A model generated the notes under the pieces. The model had not been told where the DNA came from. It did not search any database and was given only the letters and a program-made list of their open reading frames with translations. From JBCCMB01 sp039026555 (lineage in GTDB: Bacteria > Pseudomonadota > Alphaproteobacteria > Caulobacterales > Hyphomonadaceae), in NCBI GenBank assembly GCA_039026555.1, contig JBCCMB010000172.1:1-5257 (forward strand): a stretch of 5,257 bases of DNA, given 5' to 3'. Of the stretch, positions 1 through 4,603 are shown one piece after another. Position 1 is the first letter of the stretch. Each line of letters begins with the position of its first letter. Position numbers and translations under genes: made by a program.

Positions 1-709
1 GATCATCCAACACGCCGACCGCGCCTTCATGCAGGATGTAGAAAGGGGCCCAATCCGGCGGCAGATCATACTGGCGGACAACGGCGAACGGCCGAAGGCT
101 GGCGGGCGCGGCGCTATTATTGGTCACCCGATCGGCGATGGTGAACATGTAGTCTTGGTCGAGGGAGATCTCCCGGTCGAACGCCAAACCGCCGCTCTCA
201 TAGCGCAGGCGGATGGGTGTTTCCGGCGTCAGGCTGTGGCTCGTCACCGCTTCCCACTGCGCCGATTCTCCGGGCAGACCGGCGGTCGATCCCGCCCAAC
301 CTTGCGCGGCGTAGAAGGCGTTCTGTGCGCCCACGGGGGATAAAAGCGGGACTTCCTCTTCTCGCTCGACCGTTTCGAAATGGCGCTTCATCGACAGATC
401 GTCGATCCGCCCGCCAATTAGCGAAATAGACCCGTCGACGCCCGGCCCGTCAAAACTGATGCGGCCGCCGTTCGGCGCCGCCGCCAGTACGTCTTCGCGC
501 GCAACAGGTTGGGGCGTAGCGGGCGTCGCGGTCGCCGGCGCGGGGATTTCGCCGCGCTCGATTTGAGCTTGGACTTCTTCTTCCTGGGCGGCGCGGGCGG
601 CTTCAAAGGCTTCGCGCTGCGGGGCGACGAATAAAAACTCCCAGCCGATAAAGATCGCGAGCGTGAGGCCGATGGCCAGCAGAAAATTACGCTGGTCGTT
701 CTGTTCCAT
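1..709 (-). CDS. yidC: Membrane protein insertase YidC, N-terminal part (cut by left edge)
   Basis: YidC/Oxa1/Alb3 insertase, which puts proteins into the inner membrane alone or with SecYEG. The reading frame gives 236 residues from ATG at 709 and leaves the window with no stop. It opens with MEQNDQRNF, then one hydrophobic segment (about residues 9-28, ending GWEFLFVAP), the usual YidC signal-anchor. A charged, then Ala/Pro/Thr-rich linker (about 30-72) follows. The start of the large periplasmic P1 beta-sandwich domain then shows GRISFDGPGVDGSISLIGGR (about 82-101) and DLPPDWAPFYILHEGAVGV near the edge. The insertase core (five C-terminal TM helices with the groove Arg) lies outside, so it cannot be checked. 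The gene starts 7 bases after the rnpA stop, with a weak AAAGG 12 bases upstream inside the rnpA end, suggesting coupled translation in the rpmH-rnpA-yidC operon. Identification rests on the N-terminus plus gene order. Confidence 0.95.
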   Translation of the reverse strand, partial: MEQNDQRNFLLAIGLTLAIFIGWEFLFVAPQREAFEAARAAQEEEVQAQIERGEIPAPATATPATPQPVAREDVLAAAPNGGRISFDGPGVDGSISLIGGRIDDLSMKRHFETVEREEEVPLLSPVGAQNAFYAAQGWAGSTAGLPGESAQWEAVTSHSLTPETPIRLRYESGGLAFDREISLDQDYMFTIADRVTNNSAAPASLRPFAVVRQYDLPPDWAPFYILHEGAVGVLDD

Positions 710-716
710 ATCGCTA

Positions 717-1316
717 TCAGGCCTTTCGGGATTGCGGATGGGAGGCGCCGCGCGCGCTCCGGCGGCGGTTCGGTTTGGGCGTTTCGCCGTCTAATAGCCG
801 ACGGCGGAGGCTTATCAACGCCGTTTCAACATCGTCAAGCAGCCCGCTCCACATACGAACGCCCGTATCTTGTCGCGCGATGAACACATAATTCACGCCC
901 GCAAGACCGTATTTCGGCAAAAGCGCATTGGCCGCTTCGCGCAGGCGCCGCTTGGCGCGGTTGCGCACGACGGCGCCGCCGATCTTTTTGGTGGCCGTAA
1001 AGCCCACGCTTGCGACATCGCTCGCATCTGACCGAATACGCGCTTGGATGACGACTGAGCGTTTGCGCTCCGCCAAACCGCCGGCTGTAAACAAAAAGTC
1101 GCGCCGAACGCGCAAACGCTCGACGCGGCTTGGCGGCTCAGATGTGATCTGAGCGTCTGGCAAAACTTGCGCGCTTAGGCCGACAGGCGCTTGCGGCCTT
1201 TGGCGCGCCGACGCGCCAACACCTTGCGTCCGCCCTTTGTGGCCATCCGCGAGCGGAAGCCGTGGCGACGTTTGCGAACAAGATTGCTCGGTTGGAATGT
1301 CCGTTTCACGGCTCAC
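717..1316 (-). CDS. rnpA: Ribonuclease P protein component, probably N-terminally extended over rpmH
   Basis: Protein subunit of RNase P, which helps the RNA subunit bind pre-tRNA and remove its 5' leader. The conserved core begins near position 1124 with ERLRVRRDFLF. It continues through VGFTATKKIGGAVV into the family signature RNRAKRRLREA (about residues 118-128 of the long form), then YVFIARQDT and the C-terminal helix; a basic tail (KPNRRRSAR) follows. The start is uncertain. Upstream of the core the frame has no ATG and only one GTG, at 1316, preceded at 8 bases by AAAGGA; this gives 199 residues and covers rpmH entirely in another frame. The alternatives are TTG at 1163 (148 residues, 11 bases after the rpmH stop, no clear ribosome site) and TTG at 1115 (inside the conserved start of the core). 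The family is usually about 110-150 residues, so the TTG forms fit length better and the GTG form fits initiation signals better. The gene identity is secure; the long start is about an even bet. Confidence 0.93.
   Translation of the reverse strand: MSRETDIPTEQSCSQTSPRLPLADGHKGRTQGVGASARQRPQAPVGLSAQVLPDAQITSEPPSRVERLRVRRDFLFTAGGLAERKRSVVIQARIRSDASDVASVGFTATKKIGGAVVRNRAKRRLREAANALLPKYGLAGVNYVFIARQDTGVRMWSGLLDDVETALISLRRRLLDGETPKPNRRRSARGASHPQSRKA
1057..1121. repeat. Perfect 12-bp inverted repeat inside rnpA
   Basis: GAGCGTTTGCGC (1057-1068) and GCGCAAACGCTC (1110-1121) are exact reverse complements separated by 41 bases. They encode the Arg-rich stretches ERLR and ERKRS of the RnpA core. Repeated use of Arg/Glu/Lys codons may explain it. 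In the transcript it would form a long-loop stem at the start of the conserved domain. Confidence 0.4.
1175..1309 (-). CDS. rpmH: 50S ribosomal protein L34 (GTG start)
   Basis: The 44-residue protein is a full-length bacterial L34 of the large ribosomal subunit. It begins (V/M)KRTFQPSNLVRKRRHGFR, continues SRMATKGGRKVLARRRAKGR and ends KRLSA, matching the invariant family pattern throughout. It is too short to stand out by length alone and is identified by this sequence. The start must be the GTG at 1309, because a TGA in the same frame lies at 1315-1313, one codon upstream, and the family starts at exactly this residue. AAGGGG at 1323-1318 is a plausible ribosome site, 8 bases upstream. It is the first gene of the rpmH-rnpA-yidC operon. 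In another frame the sequence is also open as the N-terminal extension of rnpA. Confidence 0.97.
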   Translation of the reverse strand: MKRTFQPSNLVRKRRHGFRSRMATKGGRKVLARRRAKGRKRLSA

Positions 1317-1341
1317 GCCCCTTATCCTTTAGCAAGGGGCG
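1316..1341 (-). promoter_or_regulatory. Stem-loop over the rpmH/rnpA ribosome-binding region
   Basis: Read on the minus strand, CGCCCCTT (1341-1334) pairs perfectly with AAGGGGCG (1323-1316), giving an 8-bp stem with 6 G-C pairs and a 10-base loop GCTAAAGGAT. The loop displays one ribosome-site-like stretch (AAAGGA, 1330-1325). The 3' arm contains the other (AAGGGG) and ends on the first base of the GTG at 1316. If formed in RNA it could hide one site and expose the other. The inverted repeat is seen directly; the function is inference. Caveat: if the TTGACA promoter at 1372 is the one used, transcription would begin near 1337, inside the 5' arm, and the full stem could not form. There is no T-run, so it is not a terminator. 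Confidence 0.4.
1318..1330 (-). promoter_or_regulatory. Tandem ribosome-binding sites for rnpA (GTG 1316) and rpmH (GTG 1309)
   Basis: AAAGGA (1330-1325) lies 8 bases before GTG 1316 and AAGGGG (1323-1318) lies 8 bases before GTG 1309. The two start codons are 7 bases apart and so are the two purine stretches, so each start has its own correctly spaced site. This supports real initiation at both codons, although one site serving only rpmH cannot be excluded. Confidence 0.5.
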
Positions 1342-1343
1342 GG

Positions 1344-1372
1344 AGATACATCTTCGCGGCGCCCGGTGTCAA
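1344..1372 (-). promoter_or_regulatory. Putative housekeeping-sigma promoter of rpmH-rnpA-yidC
   Basis: On the minus strand a consensus -35 TTGACA (1372-1367) is followed at 17-18 bases by GTATCT or TATCTC, a weak -10. Alphaproteobacterial RpoD promoters typically have a strong TTGAC and a loose -10, so the pair is acceptable. The predicted start is near 1337, giving a leader of only about 20 bases that still contains both ribosome-site-like stretches. Confidence 0.5.
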
Positions 1373-1383
1373 GGCGATTTCGC

Positions 1384-1439
1384 TGTGACTGCGCACGTTA
1401 ACTTCACCGCGTTGTGACACGTCCGGCGGGCCTTGTGAC
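1384..1439. repeat. Three direct TGTGAC copies in the divergent intergenic region
   Basis: TGTGAC occurs on the plus strand at 1384-1389, 1413-1418 and 1434-1439, each followed within 1 to 5 bases by CACGT (TGTGACTGCGCACGT, TGTGACACGT, TGTGACGAGCACGT). Spacings are 29 and 21 bases. They lie between the two divergent transcription units and could be operator half-sites; no known regulator is assigned. Confidence 0.3.
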
Positions 1440-1460
1440 GAGCACGTGATCGAAGAGGCG

Positions 1461-1468
1461 GCTATATC
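1461..1468 (+). promoter_or_regulatory. Putative -10 element for the DUF547 operon
   Basis: GCTATATC fits the Caulobacter-type -10 consensus GCTANAWC exactly and lies about 40 bases before the DUF547 ATG. No good -35 is found at the expected distance; the nearest TTGTGAC (1433-1439) is some 8 bases too far upstream. It would therefore be a weak or activator-dependent promoter, or a chance match. Confidence 0.25.
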
Positions 1469-1507
1469 GGTTTCAACCTTTGCAAGCCAGAGACGGAAAA
1501 CACTGCC

Positions 1508-2284
1508 ATGATGCGTTTGCCCGCCGCCTTAAGCCTCGTTCTGATCGCCGCCTCGCAAGCGGTCGCGCAGGAGATTTCAGTGGAGCACGATATGTGGACG
1601 GATCTTTTGTCGAAATACGTGTCGACGCCGGAGGACGGTGTTCGTCGGTTCGATTATGGCGCGCTGAAAGCCAACGCTGAAGATATGGCGGCGTTGGAGA
1701 CCTATATCGACGAATTGGAAGCGACGGAGATTTCCAAACTCGGCGCCGACGACCAATTCGCCGCCTGGGCTAACCTCTATAACGCGCTGACGGTTCGCCT
1801 GATCGTCGAGAACTATCCGCTCCGTTCCATTATGAACATTAAGCCGCACGTGTTTTCGATCGGGCCCTGGAAAATGGAGATCTCCGAAGTCGAAGGCCGG
1901 GCGCTGACCTTAGACAATATCGAGCACGACATTTTGCGCGTCGAATGGGACGAGCCGCGCGTGCACTACGCGGTGAACTGCGCATCCTATGGATGTCCCA
2001 GTCTGCAGTTAAAAGCGTGGGAGGGCGAAACGCTTGACGAGGACCTCTCCGCCGCCGCGCGCGAATACGTCAATCACCCGCGCGGCGTGAGCTTCAAATC
2101 AAACGGTCGGCTCGAAGTGAGCCGCATCTATAAATGGTTCCGTGAGGATTTCGGCGACAGCAATGAAGGCGTCGTTGAACACCTCAAACTCTACGCTGAT
2201 CCCGAGCTGAAAGCCCAATTAGATGCAGGCGTTCGCATCACCGGCCACGAATATGACTGGTCGTTGAACGATCCCGTGCAATAA
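1508..2284 (+). CDS. Secreted DUF547 domain protein
   Basis: This is a 258-residue protein of the DUF547 family (PF04784), whose biochemical role is not established. Residues 1-20 are a signal peptide (MMRLP, hydrophobic core, AVA just before Q21), so it should be exported to the periplasm or beyond; there is no lipobox cysteine. The mature part shows the family hallmarks: FDYGAL (48-53), WANLYNALTVRLIVENYP (87-104), LDNIEHDILR (135-144), HYAVNCASYGCPSL (153-166) and a C-terminal YDWSLN (249-254). C158 and C163 are its only cysteines and could form a disulfide or a reactive pair; H140 and H153 are candidate polar site residues. ATG 1508 is chosen over ATG 1511 because it is first, with a weak GGA 10 bases upstream; the two differ by one residue. 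It is probably the first gene of the rightward operon, 26 bases before the VTT gene. Family assignment is firm, function unknown. Confidence 0.92.
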   Translation: MMRLPAALSLVLIAASQAVAQEISVEHDMWTDLLSKYVSTPEDGVRRFDYGALKANAEDMAALETYIDELEATEISKLGADDQFAAWANLYNALTVRLIVENYPLRSIMNIKPHVFSIGPWKMEISEVEGRALTLDNIEHDILRVEWDEPRVHYAVNCASYGCPSLQLKAWEGETLDEDLSAAAREYVNHPRGVSFKSNGRLEVSRIYKWFREDFGDSNEGVVEHLKLYADPELKAQLDAGVRITGHEYDWSLNDPVQ

Positions 2285-2310
2285 TTCCTTTTATGACAGG
2301 ACAAGATCCC

Positions 2311-3057
2311 ATGACCGCCGCCGCTATAGACGCCGATACGCAGGCGCAAACGCCCAAGAAGTCGCTGATGCGCTTCGCCCCAATTGCGATCATTGTCGCA
2401 GGCCTCGGCGCCGCTTACGCCGCTGGGCTGCACAATTATCTCTCGCTTGAGACCTTGCGCGACCAGCGCGAGGTGCTGGCCGGCTTTGTCGAGGCGCAGC
2501 CTCTGCTCGCCGTCGGCGCTTATCTCGCCATCTATGTCTTGGCGACGGCCTTCATGCTGCCGGGCGCTTTGTGGATCACCATCGCCGGCGGATTTTTGTT
2601 CGGCTTGGTCGGCGGATCGGCCGCCACCGTCGTTGGCGCGACTTTGGGCGCAAGCGTGCTCTTTTTCGTCGCGCGTACGGCCATTGGCGAAAGCTTACGC
2701 CGCCGCGCGGGCCCGTTCCTAAGGAAGATGGAAGCCGGGTTTAACGAAAACGCGTTCAGCTACATGTTCGCGATGCGGTTCTTGCCAGTGGTGCCGTTTC
2801 CGGTCGCTAACATCGCGCCCGCCCTTTTGGGGGCAAAAGCGCGCGATTTTATCATCACCACGTTTTTCGGCATTATGCCGGGCGTTGTCGCTTATACATG
2901 GATCGGCGCTGGCCTTGGCGCGACATTCGATGCGGGCGGCACCCCCGACATTGCATCTTTCGCAAAGAATCTCATTCCCGCTTTCGCCGCCCTTGGCGTG
3001 GTCTCTCTTCTTCCTGCGATCATAAAGCGCATGCGCGGCCAAGGAGCAGCTTCATGA
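2311..3057 (+). CDS. TVP38/TMEM64 family (VTT domain) inner membrane protein
   Basis: A 248-residue polytopic membrane protein of the VTT/SNARE-associated family (PF09335), the DedA superfamily. Bacterial DedA and eukaryotic VMP1/TMEM41B relatives are linked to lipid or lipid-carrier translocation; the substrate here is unknown. Hydrophobic segments fall at about 22-40, 65-83, 86-121, 152-170, 180-203 and 219-238. The family motif regions are AFMLPGALWITIAGGFLFGL (80-99, re-entrant type), then RTAIGESLRRR, and MRFLPVVPFPVANIAPALLG (155-174), with the conserved Arg, prolines and Asn. The tail KRMRG is basic and likely cytoplasmic. ATG 2311 is preferred over the in-frame ATG 2293, since AGGA lies 9 bases before the former and nothing ribosome-site-like precedes the latter. 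The protein has no cysteine. Its TGA overlaps the ATG of the following flavoreductase (ATGA). VTT-flavoreductase fusions annotated in other bacteria support a shared role. Confidence 0.92.
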   Translation: MTAAAIDADTQAQTPKKSLMRFAPIAIIVAGLGAAYAAGLHNYLSLETLRDQREVLAGFVEAQPLLAVGAYLAIYVLATAFMLPGALWITIAGGFLFGLVGGSAATVVGATLGASVLFFVARTAIGESLRRRAGPFLRKMEAGFNENAFSYMFAMRFLPVVPFPVANIAPALLGAKARDFIITTFFGIMPGVVAYTWIGAGLGATFDAGGTPDIASFAKNLIPAFAALGVVSLLPAIIKRMRGQGAAS

Positions 3058-4571
3058 CCAACGCCCCTCTTAACCGCGACGCCGTAACGGACGGCGTCAC
3101 GCAAGGCTCCGCCAATACGCCGCCCGCAGCGCCTGGCGAACGCCGCAAACTGAAAGCTGATATCGCCGTGATCGGCGCAGGCTCAGGCGGATTGTCCGTC
3201 GCGGCTGGCGCTTCAATGCTCGGGCTTAATGTCGTCCTCTTCGAAAAGGGCGAGATGGGTGGCGATTGCCTGAATTATGGCTGCGTACCTTCAAAGGCCT
3301 TGCTGACCGCGGGCCGAAAAGCGCAGACCTTCCGCGACGCCGAAAAGTTCGGCTTGACCGCGGCGGAGCCCCAAATCGATTGGCTTCGTGTGCGCGACCA
3401 CGTCAAAGGCGTGATCGAAACCATCGCGCCTGTGGACAGTCAGGAACGTTTCGAAGGCTTGGGCGTCACCGTCATCCGCGAGGGCGCGAGATTCCAGGAT
3501 AAGGACACCATTGTCTCCGACAGCGTGCAGGTTAAGGCGCGTCGGATTGTCGTTGCGACGGGCTCGACGGCGTTCATACCGCCTATCCCAGGTTTGAAAG
3601 AGACGCCCCATCTGACCAATGAGGACATTTTCGACATTGATGTCCTGCCTAAGCATTTGGTGATTTTGGGCGGCGGGCCAATTGGCGCCGAGCTTGGCCA
3701 GGCCTTTCGCCGTCTAGGATCGGAAGTGACGATTATTGAAATGGGCCGGGCGCTGGGCCGCGCCGAACCGGAGCACGCCGCCGTCGCGGTGGCGCATATG
3801 CGCCAGGAGGGCGTTGAGATTTTGGAAGGCCACAAAGCGGTGTCCGTTTCGCAATCTGCCGATGGTGTTGTCGTGAAGACGGAAACCGAAAGCGGCGAGA
3901 CGAAAGAGATCGCCGGCTCGCACCTACTCGTCGCTGTCGGACGCCGCGCTGTCTTGAACAGCTTGGATTTAGAAGCCGGCGGGGTCACGACAAAAGGTGA
4001 CGGCATCGAAACCAAAGCCAATCTGCGATCCGTCTCCAACCCGCGCGTTTGGGCGGTCGGCGACGCCGCAGGACGCGGTCAGTTTACTCATCTCGCTGGC
4101 TGGCATGCCTCGGTGTTTGTTCGCAATGCGCTGTTTAAATCGCGCACCAAGGCCGACAGCCTGCCTTTGCCGGCTGTGACGTATTTAGAGCCTGAAGTGG
4201 CGCAAGTCGGCCTGACAGAGGCTGAAGCGCGCGAAGCATATGGGGACAGTGTCAAAACCGCGAAATTCGAGTTTGAAGAAAACGATCGCGCCATCGCCGA
4301 GCGGGCCAATCATGGCGGCGCGAAAATCGTCACCGACAAAAAGGGCGTCATCCTTGGCGCATCTGTTGTTGGCGAAGGGGCGGGCGATATCATTCAGATT
4401 GTCGGGGTCGCCATGTCTAATGGATTGAAGATCCGCGCGCTGACCAATTTCATCTCGCCTTACCCCACGCGTGCGGAAGTGCTGAAACGCGCGGCCAGCA
4501 AATGGTATGAGGCCGTCGTCTTCGGTAAATCGGCGAAGCGATTGGTCGGTGCGCTACAGCGGGTTCCTTGA
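3054..4571 (+). CDS. MerA/LPD-like FAD-dependent pyridine nucleotide-disulfide oxidoreductase
   Basis: Class I flavin disulfide reductase of 505 residues, cytoplasmic, substrate unknown. Residues 1-34 are a non-conserved lead. The FAD fold follows with IAVIGAGSGG (37-46) and E64 binding the ribose, then the redox pair in GGDCLNYGCVPSK (C72, C77), the ATG motif (168-170), an NAD(P) fold LGGGPIGAELG (205-215) with acidic E229, and the second FAD contact AVGDAA (334-339). The dimer domain ends in NFISPYPTRAEVLKRAA. E229 at the end of the second strand favours NADH over NADPH (inference). C72 and C77 are the only cysteines. There is no N-terminal heavy-metal domain and no C-terminal vicinal Cys pair, so true mercuric reductase activity is not supported. 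The His of the lipoamide dehydrogenase HxHPT motif is Tyr470, as at the MerA-like position. AAGGAG lies 7 bases before ATG 3054, which overlaps the stop of the VTT gene, showing translational coupling. Confidence 0.93.
   Translation: MTNAPLNRDAVTDGVTQGSANTPPAAPGERRKLKADIAVIGAGSGGLSVAAGASMLGLNVVLFEKGEMGGDCLNYGCVPSKALLTAGRKAQTFRDAEKFGLTAAEPQIDWLRVRDHVKGVIETIAPVDSQERFEGLGVTVIREGARFQDKDTIVSDSVQVKARRIVVATGSTAFIPPIPGLKETPHLTNEDIFDIDVLPKHLVILGGGPIGAELGQAFRRLGSEVTIIEMGRALGRAEPEHAAVAVAHMRQEGVEILEGHKAVSVSQSADGVVVKTETESGETKEIAGSHLLVAVGRRAVLNSLDLEAGGVTTKGDGIETKANLRSVSNPRVWAVGDAAGRGQFTHLAGWHASVFVRNALFKSRTKADSLPLPAVTYLEPEVAQVGLTEAEAREAYGDSVKTAKFEFEENDRAIAERANHGGAKIVTDKKGVILGASVVGEGAGDIIQIVGVAMSNGLKIRALTNFISPYPTRAEVLKRAASKWYEAVVFGKSAKRLVGALQRVP
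3078..3098 (+). repeat. Perfect 8-bp inverted repeat near the 5' end of the flavoreductase gene
   Basis: GACGCCGT and ACGGCGTC flank a 5-base AACGG loop, 25 bases into the coding region, in codons for the variable N-terminal lead (residues 9-15). Two more pairs can form beyond one mismatch. In mRNA it would be a stable hairpin just behind the start codon. No T-run follows, so it is not an intrinsic terminator; the role, if any, is unknown. Confidence 0.4.
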
Positions 4572-4591
4572 TCGCATTTGGACGCTGCGAT
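4571..4591 (+). repeat. Small inverted repeat between flavoreductase and kinase genes
   Basis: ATCGCA and TGCGAT form a 6-bp stem with a 9-base loop directly after the flavoreductase stop. There is no following T-run, so it is a poor terminator and does not clearly separate the kinase from the operon. Confidence 0.25.
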
Positions 4592-4603
4592 AGTCCGGCG
4601 GGG

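Noticed and set aside
29..429. Rightward open frames over positions 29-429
   Set aside because: They lie opposite the recognisable YidC N-terminal domain and show no motif.
710..716. A yidD gene between rnpA and yidC
   Set aside because: Only 7 bases separate the two genes, so the small yidD found there in many bacteria is absent from this position.
1322..1330. TTATCC-containing sequence resembling a DnaA box next to rpmH
   Set aside because: TTATCCTTT differs from TTATCCACA at two positions, is a single copy, and no AT-rich unwinding region or dnaA/dnaN gene is present. It is the complement of the AAAGGA ribosome site.
1317..1341. Hairpin before rpmH as an intrinsic terminator
   Set aside because: No T-run follows on either strand; its position over the ribosome sites suggests a leader structure if anything.
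1398..1412. GTTAAC in the intergenic region as a CtrA site
   Set aside because: The second TTAA half-site after a 7-base spacer is missing.
2293..2310. Earlier ATG for the VTT protein
   Set aside because: No ribosome site precedes 2293, whereas AGGA sits 9 bases before ATG 2311.
2898..3053. Upstream in-frame extension of the flavoreductase (52 more codons)
   Set aside because: It overlaps the VTT gene deeply and shows no family similarity; ATG 3054 has an excellent AAGGAG and a coupled ATGA overlap.
3440..4039. Long open frame antisense to the flavoreductase
   Set aside because: It is a Ser/Arg/Pro-rich translation with no recognisable motif, opposite a clearly conserved enzyme; it reflects high GC and few stops.
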